The notes: a model not told the origin generated them from the sequence alone. A stretch of 64,000 bases of DNA from Pythium myriotylum (GCA_023091665.1 JALJCQ010000013.1:496001-560000), one strand, 5' to 3'; numbered from the stretch's first letter, positions 20,476 through 31,533 are shown. Translations and numbers: made by a program.

Positions 20476-23472
20476 TCACTGCGCCTGACTTGACCTCTGC
20501 GCCTTCCGTAGTTCGTAGAACATCTCCATCGCTGTTGGACGATCGCTCGGTTCGAAACTCACACAACGACTAATCAACGCCGATACCGCCTCCGGACAGG
20601 TCGGCGATGGCGAAGGCCGCAGCTGACCAGTTCCCACCAATCGTACCAGACGAGAATTCCTTTCAACTGCACTCGACTCGGACGATACGAACGTAGGGTC
20701 GTCCGCGAATGGATGACCACAACGATCCAGCTCCACCAACAGCACGCCGAACGAGTAGATGTCTGCCTTCTCATCGTACGCCTCGCCTCGCAACACCTCT
20801 GGCGCCATCCACGCTGCCGTGCTCTTCTCACTCGCCATCATCGCGTCCACGTTCACGTCACTACTAATACCGAAATCGCTCAGCTTGCACTTCCCGCTCG
20901 CATCCAACAGAACGTTCTTGGCCCGGAGATCTCGATATATGATCGGCACTTCGAACGAATGCAAGTACACCACAGCTTCCGCGACGTCTGCAGCCATCCG
21001 AGCTTTGCATGGCAGTTGCGATAATGTCCACGTGTCGAACCACTCGCGTCCGGTCGACTCGGGATGTTTGTGAACGAATGTGTCGAGATCTCCGCCAGCC
21101 ATGTACTCGGAGACGGCGGCCAAGTCGCGGATGCTTGTGAAAGTGACGCCGACGAACTTGGTGATCTTTGGGTGCTGTAGCTTGGCGCACATTCGGATCT
21201 TGTCGACGAAGCTTCGAAGCACTGACTCATCGCGCCATGCATCCGGAAGAATTTGCCTGATGGTGGCTCTGTTGCCTTTGAACGAACCACGATACAGAGC
21301 GGTTGCACCGTCGGTTGTGATGCGATCGCCAAAACGTACCGCGGTGTGATCAACCTGAAATCCAGCAAGAGCGTGATCACCGCGGAATGCTGCGGCGAGT
21401 GTCTCGAGCTGGCTCCAATCTGGCTCTGTTGTGTCGTTCATGGAAATCGGGGAGTTCATTCGCGTGTACTCATCTCCATTAGCTGCGTTCTTTCGGCGCT
21501 TCTTGGCCGCTGCAATCATTCGGTAGATGATGAAGATGGCGAGAAGGACGCACAGGCCGCCGGCAATCGAGCCCACAAGGACGATGGTACGACTCGAACT
21601 GGAACTGATAACACTCGCTTCGTCACCACCGCGTGAGTCATCTGGAGATAGTGCCGTCGGAGTCTGAGATCCGCCTCGGACTTCACGGGCAGAAGAAGAT
21701 GGTTTCGGGGTCCCAAGGATACTGCTGGAGTTGGTTCTTGGTGGCTCGGAGTCTGAAGAACCACGAGAATCCTCGTCTTCTAAAGTAGGCGAGCCTGGAG
21801 CTGGTACAGGTTTTGGGCGAGAAGTAGTCGTGGTTCGACCATCCGAAGTCTCGTCTCCGACATCAATGGAATTTGAGCTCGCGTCCGAGCCACTACCAGC
21901 ATCCTGACTTCCACTAGGTGGCAGTGATGGAGCCGGTGTAACGGTGACTGGTGGAGGTGTGACGGTATAAAGTTCGTCGAACCGTTCATCTACGACAGAG
22001 AGCCGAAGTCAATTCGTCTCGTGTGAAGGAGTACCTTTACTCTCGAGTACACACACCAGTGATCACACAAAGGCTGATGTCCGGATTAATTGTAAGCGCT
22101 GTCAGATTTGCAGTTGGTTCGTCACAGCTCGTTTGCTCAAACTGTTCAGCACCGAACATTTGGAGGCCCATGAAGGCAGGAAGGTCCGATTCTCGGATCT
22201 CAAACGATATGATCTTGTCGTCGTAGAAGTTGCTACCAAGATCCAGAGTCGTTAGTATTCGAGTCACACGGTTTTAGTCACCACTGCCTCGTACACTGCA
22301 ATGAGATTTTTTGGCCACTTGACTCCGCGCACGCTTATGATGGGACACTCGGAACACTCGCTGCAATTGCAATTGAAATGGTCACATTTCATCAGATATC
22401 TAAGCATATTGAGGCACTCACAAGACATTCATGGAACTGGGAAACATTGCGCCGGCGAGACTCGAGATAGGATTCATGCTGAAACTTCTACAAGGACGAA
22501 CAAATCAGTGTAACCACGCTGTGTGAAATGAGGGTTTGATAAGTCCTCTCACATAGCCTCGATCGATTGGAAATCCAGCCCGGCTAGGGTCGCGAACTGG
22601 TTGTCGTTAAGATATCTATTTGTAGACATCGAGATTTCTGAGGTTAGTCGAAGATTTTTGCGACATATCGTAAGGGAGACTCACAGCGACTTCAGTCCGC
22701 GTGGCAGATTCGCGCCGTCGAGGTTTGATGTCTTGGTCCTCGAGATTGATCTACTCATGATTCCGCGTCAGATCGAATTGTCTCCCTAATTGTTTCGGAC
22801 GTACAACTCGGCGAGAGTCTCTGGGAACGAAATACCCTTAAGCGTGTCGATATCGCACAGCTGCAAGCATCTAACCGACCTAACAAACCACGATCCTTCT
22901 TTAGCCCACAGAGCAATGTATAATATCCAAAGGGTCTAGCCACGAACAATACTTCAAGACCCGAAACCCATTCGAAGATGTCCAGTCGGTTAGCGCTGAT
23001 GCCGGATAGAAACCTATCAGCAGACTCCAGTTGTCAGAATCGTAGAAGATCTATGGGTTTGAGGCCTCACATACAGCCTTTTGAGATCCCTGGCGTTCGA
23101 GAAGTCGCCTCCACGCGTGAGAGGAGTTAGACTGAAAACTCTGATGCACGGTGCGAAACGTCACTCAGACACCTGGGGAACCATTCATACACACGCACAA
23201 ACAACTTCGTACATTTTGACCGATTGGGTCGGGAGACTATCGACGCGCTCGACAGCTTCGCTGCGCACCTCTAGCTCGCCATCAGCATCGAGCGCGAACT
23301 GCTCAACCGTGCAGTCCGGGTAGACGATCCAGCCATCACTCTCTGGGTTCGTCGGAGAGGCCATGAAGGTCGCTACCGCGGGAGCTTCCTTCCCGGTCTC
23401 TGGACACATGGTAGCCGCGGTCACACGGGCGACAGCAACCACGGCGAGACCAGAGAACGCTGCCAGACGCAT
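20476..23472 (-). CDS. LRR receptor-like protein D with predicted pseudokinase domain
   Basis: Ten exons: 23472-23213, 23140-23075, 23013-22948, 22879-22805, 22750-22685, 22615-22553, 22487-22422, 22360-22295, 22232-22057 and 21989-20476. They give 2418 nt (805 residues). Exon 1 encodes signal peptide MRLAAFSGLAVVAVARVTAA and the Cys-flanked cap; then seven single-LRR exons, the SFEIRESDLPAF exon, a Ser/Pro-rich stalk, a membrane helix (GSIAGGLCVLLAIFIIY) and the kinase fold. The Gly-rich loop is degenerate (ITTDGATALYRG). VAIK reads ATIR, the alpha-C Glu is Lys and HRD reads YRD, with DFG kept. It is tandem to gene C and shares exon sizes with it exactly for exons 1-9, which points to duplication. 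Confidence 0.9.
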
Positions 23473-24464
23473 GGCAGATTCGGAAGTGAGCAGAATCCTT
23501 TCGTGCAGGTTGTGCCAATCGTAAAGAACTTTCTTTACTCGTGGACAGTACGACGAGAGTTGCGCGAGCTGGTGCTTAACCGTTGTCTTTTCTGGTGGAA
23601 GGGCGTTTCTGCGCGAAGCATCTGTGTGAGCAATTGTTATTCTCGTATGTCGCTGGAGGACTTGGAGGCCAGGAACGAAGTGTCAACCGCGCAGATGCCC
23701 CAGACAATCGGTCGCTTCTTTGGAATTCTAGAATGAAATACAGTGTGGCATGCTCTCCGTGCCATCACTCGTCTGTGGGTGTGGTAAAATGTCGCCCTCA
23801 AACGTGGACATTACCGTGTTGCACACGTCATGGACTCTACGCTAAGGTGGCCATGCAACTTCCGACACTTGTGCTGGCTACTGTACTCTCGGTTGCCTGC
23901 CTACTGACACCGAATCACGACATCGGTGGGATCAATTAAAGATGCCGTGATTGGGTTTGATTCAGGGCCATTTCCAACCGAAGCCTTAACCTTACCCTGT
24001 CGCTCTCCGTCAACTCAAACAGAATGCGTAGGTTACGTCGGCGGTGCACCTGTCTGTCCATGCCTCATCTTTCTTTCGGGTGCCAACGTCATCGCCACGA
24101 CTTGATCGAACTGGAAAGTCCTCGAGTAATGGGTGCCAAATGGCACAGCACCCACAACAACGTCGTCCGCGTTGTGCGCCAAGAACGCGAGCGCGAGCAA
24201 CGGCGACATGAACGGATCTCCAAACTCAGCCAGGGTGTGGGGGGGACCACAACACTGGCGAGCATGCGGGTTACATTGGTTCGGTCAGGCTGCACTGAAC
24301 TGATTGCGGGTAACCCAAGTCTGGAACGAATCGCTCAGATCCCTCTGCTAATCAAGGAGGGTGAACACTCACTATTCACCGGTTTTCAAGAGCCGCGGAG
24401 ATTGAGGCCATCCGAGTCTTGTCATTCGATGATACTCATGCCTTCGATGCCTGGAGTATGTGCC
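23473..24464. other. Intergenic region, possible decayed gene
   Basis: About 1 kb upstream of receptor D. A plus-strand ATG near 23852 begins a hydrophobic, signal-like stretch (MQLPTLVLATVLSVACLL) that soon meets a stop. On the minus strand around 24245-24050 one frame reads like protein (for example SPLLALAFLAHNADDVVVG), but I found neither a start nor a family. These may be remnants of a decayed gene. Confidence 0.3.
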
Positions 24465-24752
24465 TTAGGAATCCCATAGAACATCTCAATCGCTGTCGAC
24501 TAATCAATGCCTTGATGGTCTCAGGACAGTCCAGTAATGGCGAAGGCAGCAGCCGTCCTGGCCCGACCAATCGTACCAGCCAAGTATTCCTCCCAGCCAC
24601 ACTCGATCCCGCCGATGCTAACGCATGGTCAATTTGATGATCACAACGGCTGGCTACGCCGATCGAATAGGTGTCTGCCTTATAGTCGCACTGCTCACGC
24701 GCAACACCCGTCTGGTATGCCTACATAACCAAGCCCACACAAGCTATTAGGA
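24465..24752 (-). pseudogene. Receptor-kinase relic, kinase C-terminal part
   Basis: The plus-strand text follows the antisense of the C/D kinase end: TAGAACATCTC.ATCGCTG, then CTAATCAA.GCC, GGCGAAGGC.GCAG, CCAATCGTACCAG, GATCACAACG.. and GTGTCTGCCTTATAG, with many indels and stops. At the position corresponding to the APE region it runs into an unrelated segment ending AAGCTATTAGGATCC. That segment is also present in the second relic at 44.8 kb. Confidence 0.7.
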
Positions 24753-25596
24753 TCCTCATTAGAGCTTTGCCTGCTGGTCCTGGCCACTCGGCGGAAAACT
24801 CTGGCGTCTCCGGAAAGTGCCCATAATTTTTCATCAACTCGAGCTTCAACATCCAATATCCCCATGAAGAATTGCTCATTTGCGACTGAAAAATAGTTTG
24901 GGAGCAGCTATCTATGTGAACTTTATGATCCGCGTGCTCTTTTCTGCCAGAGGCAAAATGTATTTTTTTGCGGGGCATCAAAATGTTACCAGTCCTTGGT
25001 AGCAAATCGTACTTGAGACACTGGTGATCTTCAGGCATAGATCTACCCGAAGACACACCTGGATAGAGACCGTGGATACCGGACGCCGTTGCGGTCCAGG
25101 ATGAAGTAGTGACCCCTTGATTCTGGCATGCCGAGCACGGAAATTGACGACTATGCGTCCACGACTGCACCTCTATCGAAACCTATTGACACCTCTTCCT
25201 CGATTTTTCCGATTGCTAACCGGAAATGGAGATAGTTGCTTCCTGCCTGGGGACCGATATTCAACATTGCGATCGATATGTTGTGTCGACTGAAATTTCA
25301 ATCACGGTACTGCTTCCAAAAAGTTGAAGTCTGCGGCTATCGTGTGTCACAAGATCTTTGCACGCCAACCAGCGAATAAATCGCACACTGAGAATAGCAG
25401 GCAGCGTAAAACACAAGGAAGACACAGTAAAACTCAAGCAACTAACTTTTCTCTTTGAGTAGCGCTGCCGCGGTTGGCTTTTCGTTGGACGTCCATGCCA
25501 AATCTTCTCCTAAAATGCATCGAGCTCCGGCAATCGAGATCCTACGCCTCAGGGCAAGCGTGAACCGAGGTGATTCTCATATTGTGCGAGTTTGAT
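24753..25596. other. Intergenic region, nothing firmly recognised
   Basis: A minus-strand frame of 149 codons spans 25170-24721 and overlaps the relic to its left. It has scattered Cys and His residues but no motif I can name. The rest is AT-rich and without supported features. Confidence 0.3.
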
Positions 25597-27426
25597 CTAT
25601 TGCCGACTGATCATTCCGACATATTGCGTCACACTGATACTAATTTTCGTTGTGCGGTCCTTCTTCCCGTCTGCATTCTTGTAGGATTGAACGATAAAAC
25701 TGTCCTTTATTTCGTTGGAGACGACAAAAAGTTGTATGTGTGTATAACCTTGATAGACATTGTTCAACAGTTGATATTTGATGGGATGTGCAGTGGCCAG
25801 TGTCGATTTGGCGTAGATGATACGATTTTTTTGTAGGACAACAAGAATACCATCAATTACTGGAAAAGTCTTCGATAGCGGGATCTACAACACGAATTTA
25901 TTCTGGATTTCGGATGTCGCTTGAATGACCTCGGACGTTGCATTCAATGGACCATGTTGCGTGACGATTCCAACACCGCTTCCTTCAAGTACACTCATAC
26001 AAAACTCGCTGGTGGCAAGTTCTTCCGGCAGAAATTAATTCCTCGATTTCTTTGCCTACGACTGCAAACTCGGGGCTGGAGTGTGCAATAATGCGCGAAT
26101 TTCATTGGCGGAACCAACTTTATAACGCGCGTTCATGATCGCCTCGACCGCCAAAGATGCATACGCCAAGTAACAGACACTGGGATTGGTTTCATCACGA
26201 TACAAACTGAACGTGATGTGCTTCATTCGATCATCGAACACATTTTGCTCGAAAAGCCGAACTTGGTCCTTGAGCTCGTCGATACTGTGGGGAACCTCGT
26301 CCTTCACACGTTTCGCCAAGAGATCAAAAGTCTCAGACGACGAAAACATAAATCTTGGTTTGCCCCCAACGAGATTGAATCTTCGTAACCACTCGTCGTG
26401 GTCCTCCAACTTCATCGCATCGGCGAATCTCTGGCACTCGTCTTTGGTCCATGGGTTCATATACACCTTGAAACACTTCTCCTTGACAAATTGCTTGTAA
26501 TTCCTAGTGCGTGGACTGGCGAACAGAAATGCATGTTTGAAGACATCCGCGTCCAATGCTCCGAAAGCTTCCCTTCCGTCAAAAAAGCCCTCGTATTTAA
26601 TCCCAGCAAGTGCGGTATCCGAAACAGAGTAGCCATTCGTGCTCCAAGTGAAATAATGGACCTGTGAACGAGCAAGAGGGCGGTAGGCGACATGCTTTTT
26701 CTCCAGCATGAAGAGCAGTAGCAAGAACACCCCGAACACCGACTTCCCGATTCCCGGGCTGCCAACCACAAGAACTCTACGTAGCGTTGAATCTGACGCC
26801 AATCGTTGTTGAATAATTTCATGGAGGTCCCAATACTCCTGTCGGACGTACAAGCCGAAGTCGAATGCTGCACCAAAGATTATCGACGGGGTATCCAGCA
26901 GATTCTCAGGCTTGAGTTCCTTCACACTGCTAAATTTGTGTGTGATTGCGACCAATGCATTCAATTCATTCAAATGACGAGGATTGACGGCGTCTGTGCG
27001 CTGCCTTTTCACGTCTGGCAACAAAGGCTTCGGTTCAATCCAAACGGTGTCGGCGGGAAGCTCCGCCGATGGCAACTCCACAAGCACATGGATGTCTCCC
27101 TTGGCTCGCTCGAAGTTTGTACCAAAGTAGTTTTCGTCGTTGAGGTCCCACGCCTCCAGCATTTGTAGTTCTTCGCGCATGAGATCCTTGATTCGATCAG
27201 GGGTCTCTCCTCTCTGCAGAGCCTTGACGTCATTGCTGTCGATCTTTAACCAAGAACTGTTGCCCTCCCGCGCGAGATACAGCTTCAGCAGATCTGCATC
27301 GAAGGAGATCAAACCTGGCATTCTCTCCTTAATCTTGTTCTTCAGATCGCCAACCGTCTCGCTGAGCTCAGTGTTCACAAAGAAGACGCTCCCGACGCCA
27401 ACCACTGCGCAGAACAGCTTCACCAT
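25597..27426 (-). CDS. Crinkler (CRN) effector with P-loop, 3' part interrupted by stops
   Basis: The uninterrupted reading frame runs from ATG 27426 to a TAG at 26058-26056 (456 residues). It starts with the ubiquitin-like CRN header (MVKLFCAVVG...), an LYLAR motif at residues 49-53 in place of LFLAK, and the HVLVELP boundary at 113-119. A P-loop NTPase domain follows with Walker A GSPGIGKS at 222-229. CRN proteins are oomycete effectors delivered into host cells, often to nuclei. Downstream, in the same frame after three stop codons, the sequence again reads like a CRN C-terminal domain (clearest at about 25890-25600, ending at TAG 25599-25597). The gene is either a recent pseudogene, spliced in a way I cannot resolve, or a truncated effector. 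No classical signal peptide is seen. Confidence 0.8.
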
Positions 27427-27649
27427 CGTTTTTCTTTTTTTGGATCCTTCTCTAAGCGCAATCGTTCTTGCAATTCATTCTAAAATTCATTCCACAATTC
27501 ATCGTGCAACTCAGTTGATCGAAACGAGGACAATTTCTTAAGGGGGGTCATTCAATGACGCCTTCCAGAATCGACTGGTTCGCTTCCAAATGAAGGCGCC
27601 GTGAAGTGCTGGTATCAAACGAATCCATGTCATCCGTGCTAGCACTTGG
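27427..27649. other. CRN upstream region
   Basis: The 223 bp upstream of the CRN start is bounded by the target-site duplication of the outer retrotransposon. Several ATTCATTC/ATTCAT repeats lie between 27470 and 27505. The retrotransposon insertion therefore sits about 230 bp from this effector's start codon. Confidence 0.4.
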
Positions 27650-27654
27650 AAATC

Positions 27655-27885
27655 TGTAGTAGGTCCAAGGTTCACCAACACAGTCACTAGGGAAGCTGGC
27701 GGCTTCCTTTGATCTCGTTGTCTATTGTAGAATGAATAGGAGCAACTCAATTCCTACTCTCTGTAACCCCGTTGGGGTACTCAAGTACCCCACGGGTCTG
27801 TTCTTATCGCCAGCCAGCTCAGCTGCGGGCACCAGCCCGCTGCACAGTGAGTGGGCAACGTCTTGGTCGTCCTCAGCCCGCTACA
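27655..27885 (-). repeat. Outer element 3' LTR
   Basis: 231-bp LTR, TGTAGTAGG...CCCGCTACA on the plus strand, flanked on the left by target duplication AAATC. Confidence 0.92.
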
Positions 27886-27917
27886 CCGCCCTTCCAAGAC
27901 TTGTCCACCACGAGTGT

Positions 27918-28673
27918 CTACGCTAGCTGCTCAACACGTCGTTGAAGAGCTTGATCCGTGCTCGCCGCGGTGTATGTCTTGATCATCACCGGGATGTCCT
28001 TGTAAAGGGAAGCAAGGGTCTTCCACGAGTTCTCGATTGGCTCAAGGCCCTTCCAGGCCACCAAGAGTTCGAAATCCTTCTTGCCCTTGTGCCACCGATG
28101 CTCTAACAGCTTGTCCACTGCCATCACTGTTCCTTGGCTAGCAACATGCTCCCGAACTTCTTCCGTCACTTCAAAGCTCGAGTCCGCATAGAACTTTAAT
28201 CGTGAGGGATGCACGTCCGATTCTACCCCACTGATCAAATGGCGCACGCGGAACGACGTTTCGTCTGCGCGCACGACTTGGTACGGTCCCACCCACGTGA
28301 CCAGTAGTGTGTCCCACGTGACCAGTAGTGTGTCGTAGTGCTTCTCATCGACTCGCGATCTCAGAACGAAGTCGCCGACGTCAAAGTTGGGTTTCGCCGA
28401 ATGGCGCTGGTTGCGCTCGTTGCGCTCGTTGCGTTTAGTCTGTGCTCCTCTTTGAGCTTCGATCGCTTTATGCATCAAACGTACGCTTTCTTGCAGAGCC
28501 TCCAATTTGCTCTTGATTTGGTCAGAGTCCAACCCGATGTCGACCAGTTTCTTCTGTCGCTTGTCTAGCACGAAGTCCAACGGAGACACGGCAGGCAGCA
28601 CGCAGAACACTTCCACAGGAGCATGGTGACCGAACGACGGGACAGGAGTATGATTTAAACTCGCCTGCAGCAC
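27918..28673 (-). CDS. Outer element integrase C-terminus with chromo-like domain
   Basis: An open frame of about 250 codons continues the integrase after a frameshift near 28665. It carries the spacer helix region (KLEALQESVRLMHKAIEAQR), an SH3-like segment (FDVGDFVLR...WVGPYQVVRA...HPSRLKFY) and a C-terminal chromo-like module (DKLLEHRWHKGKKDFELLVAW..LEPIENSW). A 21-bp tandem duplication doubles the peptide DTLLVTW just before VGPYQV. Chromo modules in gypsy integrases direct insertion to particular chromatin; this one lacks part of the aromatic cage and is of the divergent type. Confidence 0.8.
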   Translation of the reverse strand: MLQASLNHTPVPSFGHHAPVEVFCVLPAVSPLDFVLDKRQKKLVDIGLDSDQIKSKLEALQESVRLMHKAIEAQRGAQTKRNERNERNQRHSAKPNFDVGDFVLRSRVDEKHYDTLLVTWDTLLVTWVGPYQVVRADETSFRVRHLISGVESDVHPSRLKFYADSSFEVTEEVREHVASQGTVMAVDKLLEHRWHKGKKDFELLVAWKGLEPIENSWKTLASLYKDIPVMIKTYTAASTDQALQRRVEQLA

Positions 28674-30169
28674 ACTGGTACATAGTACGTCCAGTCGCGG
28701 ATGTCAACCTTGTCCTCAAGACACATCGCCCGTAACACCTGCTTGATGTCTTTGTTCACTCTCTCCACCGACCCATTCACCCATGGTGAGTACGCCACGA
28801 TTAAGTTCTGCTCCGCACGCAGTCTCTGGCTGATCTCCTTCAATACCTCGTTCTTGAAATGCGAGGCGCTGTCGCTGATCCATACCCTCGGAGCGCCAAA
28901 CCTACTGTGCCAGTCCAGTATCGCTTCCGCTGCTACGGTGCTCGTGGGTGTCGCACATGGCACGAGCTCGCAGTAGTGGGTCGCGTCGTCCTTGAGCACC
29001 AAAAGGTAGGCGTAGTTCCCGTAAGACTTGCCGAGATGCACGAAATCCCAGTGGAGCGCCTCATTCCGTTCTTGGCTTCTGTAGGTTTCCCCCCATGGTC
29101 TGCGGACCATCTTCCCCCCTTTCACATGCTTGCAAAGCAAGCATTTGGCCAGGAAGGCGTCGACACGCTGCCGGAGGTTACCAATTTGGAATCGTCGCTG
29201 AAGCGCTGTCATCAGAGCGTCGCGACCTCTGTGCCCTTGTGGTCCACAGTGAGCGATCACAAGGAGCCGGTAGATAACGTCTTTCGCGCGATCTGGTATC
29301 CAGATACGATCCGCGTCACACAAGAGGCCGTGCTCATCCCGCTTCAATGACCTTGGGTGGTTCACTCCCTCAGCTTGCTGCGCCAACAAGATCGAGTTTA
29401 TTGTTGGCCACTCGAAATCATCAGCGTGGAGCGGCCGCATTCGTGGTTGACGCGTGGCAGCATCGGCGCCGCCATCCTCATCGTCATGCCCCGCCGCCCT
29501 TCTGCGCTTTCGTCGTAGTCGCTCGATCGCTACGCCACCATGTCGTGCTGTTCCTGCCCACCGAGACACCATATCGGCCCAAACGTTCTTCACTCCATCG
29601 ATATGTTCGATAGAATACCGGTACTCCATGAGCTTCATTGACCATCTCAACAACTTGCCTCTCACGTGTTTCTTCATCTCCTGTGCAGGAGCGAACACGT
29701 GGATCAAGTTCCGGTGGTCACAGAACATCCGAAAGCCCTTTGGCCGCATTAGCAAGTAGCTCAACTTGTCGCAAGCAGTCACGATTGGGTAAGCCTCCTT
29801 CTCGATCACGCTCCAGTTTCGCTGAGCGCCAGTGAACGATCCACCCATGCATATGAGAAGCTCATGCTGTTGCTCTGATACAGGGAGATCCACATTCCAC
29901 TCAGCCACTTGTGTCACAATCACCGACCAGCCCACGTCCGATGCGTCCGTCAACAGGCAGGTCTCCGCAGCGGGCTTCGGGAACGCCAACGTAGCTGCGT
30001 CCGCAAGCCTGCGCTTCACCTGCTCAAAAGCATCTTGTTCCTGTCGTGAGAGAGTGATTGGGATCTTTGTCCCCACGCGCTTGGTCCGCTTCTTGGACGT
30101 CGCCAACACCGCGTCCAACTTATCTTGCAGCGGTCGATGACCGAATTCCTCATCCAGTTTGTCGAGCAA
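28655..30169 (-). CDS. Outer element RNase H and integrase
   Basis: This frame covers the RNase H (LLTDASDVGWSV, IEKEAYPIVTAC and FCDHRNL carry the three acidic residues) and the integrase. The integrase has an HHCC zinc module (HCGPQGHRG ... CLLCK) and a D,D,E core (HWDFVHLG, WISDSASHF, NGSVERVNKD). It is out of frame with the reverse transcriptase upstream, with the shift near 30150, and with the chromo-like end downstream. The pol polyprotein must therefore once have been continuous. Confidence 0.88.
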   Translation of the reverse strand: MLDKLDEEFGHRPLQDKLDAVLATSKKRTKRVGTKIPITLSRQEQDAFEQVKRRLADAATLAFPKPAAETCLLTDASDVGWSVIVTQVAEWNVDLPVSEQQHELLICMGGSFTGAQRNWSVIEKEAYPIVTACDKLSYLLMRPKGFRMFCDHRNLIHVFAPAQEMKKHVRGKLLRWSMKLMEYRYSIEHIDGVKNVWADMVSRWAGTARHGGVAIERLRRKRRRAAGHDDEDGGADAATRQPRMRPLHADDFEWPTINSILLAQQAEGVNHPRSLKRDEHGLLCDADRIWIPDRAKDVIYRLLVIAHCGPQGHRGRDALMTALQRRFQIGNLRQRVDAFLAKCLLCKHVKGGKMVRRPWGETYRSQERNEALHWDFVHLGKSYGNYAYLLVLKDDATHYCELVPCATPTSTVAAEAILDWHSRFGAPRVWISDSASHFKNEVLKEISQRLRAEQNLIVAYSPWVNGSVERVNKDIKQVLRAMCLEDKVDIRDWTYYVPVCCRRV

Positions 30170-31533
30170 ATGAACTGCTGTAACTCTCCAGCGTTGCTCG
30201 GAACGGGTAGGTTCACCAGCGCCTCAATTCGCGCCGGGTCATGTCGTACCCCGTCGCCGTTGATAATCCGACTACACCACTTCACCTCCTCTTTGTAGAC
30301 CGATGACTTCGTCGCGCTCAACTTGAAACCAAACCGGTCGACTAGCCCAAACAACTCCTGCGATTTGTCTAGGTATGTGTTCACATCCTTCGCGTAGAGC
30401 AACAGGTCGTCGATCCACACTAACAGGTGCTCGTACAGCAGCGACGCAAAGCATCGCTCCATTGTCGCTTGGAAGTACAGAGCTGCATCGGAGCATCCCT
30501 GCGGCACTCGCCTGGGAGTGTAGATCTTCCTATGAGTCATGTACGAGAGGATCTCTTGCGATTCTTCATCGAGGGGCAGCTGCCAATAGCCCTTGATGAA
30601 GTCGAAAAGTCCGAAGCACACGCATCCCATCACCCGCTCGAGGTCCACGTCCAGGTTCGGCATCAAACCAGCAAGTGGCTCTACCTGGACGTTGGTTGGC
30701 TTGCAGTCGGTCGTCTGACGGTATTCACCGCCTGCCTTCCTGACCGGCAGCGCTGGACACGCCCACCTCGAGTTCAGGTTCTCGTACACCCAACCCAACT
30801 TGACCAACTGCCCATTAAAGTTCTCAAGGAACCGCTGCAGCTCAGGTGAGTACTTGCGTGCCTTGCTCTTGTATGGCACCGCGTTCTTCTTGAGCCTGAT
30901 CTTCAGTGGTTCGACTCTTGCAGGTGGGTCGTCACCCAGCTTCACCCTCCAGATATCATACATGCTGATCACAGTTCGCAAGCGCTCGATCTTTGCCACA
31001 GGAAAGCCCTCCTCGATCGCGCGCTGCACCATGTCCTCGATAGCCTTCCTGATCTCGTCGTCGTCACGAGCACCAGTCACCGTGGCGTCATCCTTCGTGT
31101 CATCATCATCATCATTTGATGGGCCTGCGAGCATCTCAAGCTGCCGCTCTACGTCGATACCAAGCATCGCTAGAACGTCCTTCCCCAACAGGAGCTCACC
31201 ACCTCCTTCGATTACCAAACACTCGACAGGCGACTGGATGTTCACCATACCGGCCGCCGTACGCAACGCCATCTTCACATTCACCGTCTCGGAAACACGC
31301 ATCGTCCGACCACCAGCCAGTTCACACACGATCGGCTGCTGTAAGAAGTTGACCTTGACAGATTCGTCGAGGGTCCTCAACTTACTAACATCCTTCTGGC
31401 CGATGCAGGACTTGTAAGCACCACTATCCGCACAATATGCAAGCTCCAGGACACCGTTCACAGTGACCTGAGGCTGATCGAGCGGTAGGCACTCCCTAAT
31501 CCTTCGGATCTTCGCGTTGCCTCCCTTCCTCAC
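30016..31533 (-). CDS. Outer element protease and reverse transcriptase
   Basis: The aspartic protease core is CADSGAYKSCIG with LLLGKDVLAMLGI as the second signature. The reverse transcriptase follows with GYWQLPLDEESQEI, VPQGCSDAALYFQ and the catalytic box WIDDLLLYA. The frame is lost after QQFICSTNWMRN, where other gypsy elements continue into the RNase H. The start overlaps the 3' end of gag by 38 nt in another frame, the usual arrangement for gag-pol frameshifting. Confidence 0.88.
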   Translation of the reverse strand: MRKGGNAKIRRIRECLPLDQPQVTVNGVLELAYCADSGAYKSCIGQKDVSKLRTLDESVKVNFLQQPIVCELAGGRTMRVSETVNVKMALRTAAGMVNIQSPVECLVIEGGGELLLGKDVLAMLGIDVERQLEMLAGPSNDDDDDTKDDATVTGARDDDEIRKAIEDMVQRAIEEGFPVAKIERLRTVISMYDIWRVKLGDDPPARVEPLKIRLKKNAVPYKSKARKYSPELQRFLENFNGQLVKLGWVYENLNSRWACPALPVRKAGGEYRQTTDCKPTNVQVEPLAGLMPNLDVDLERVMGCVCFGLFDFIKGYWQLPLDEESQEILSYMTHRKIYTPRRVPQGCSDAALYFQATMERCFASLLYEHLLVWIDDLLLYAKDVNTYLDKSQELFGLVDRFGFKLSATKSSVYKEEVKWCSRIINGDGVRHDPARIEALVNLPVPSNAGELQQFICSTNWMRNSVIDRCKISWTRCWRRPRSGPSAWGQRSQSLSHDRNKMLLSR

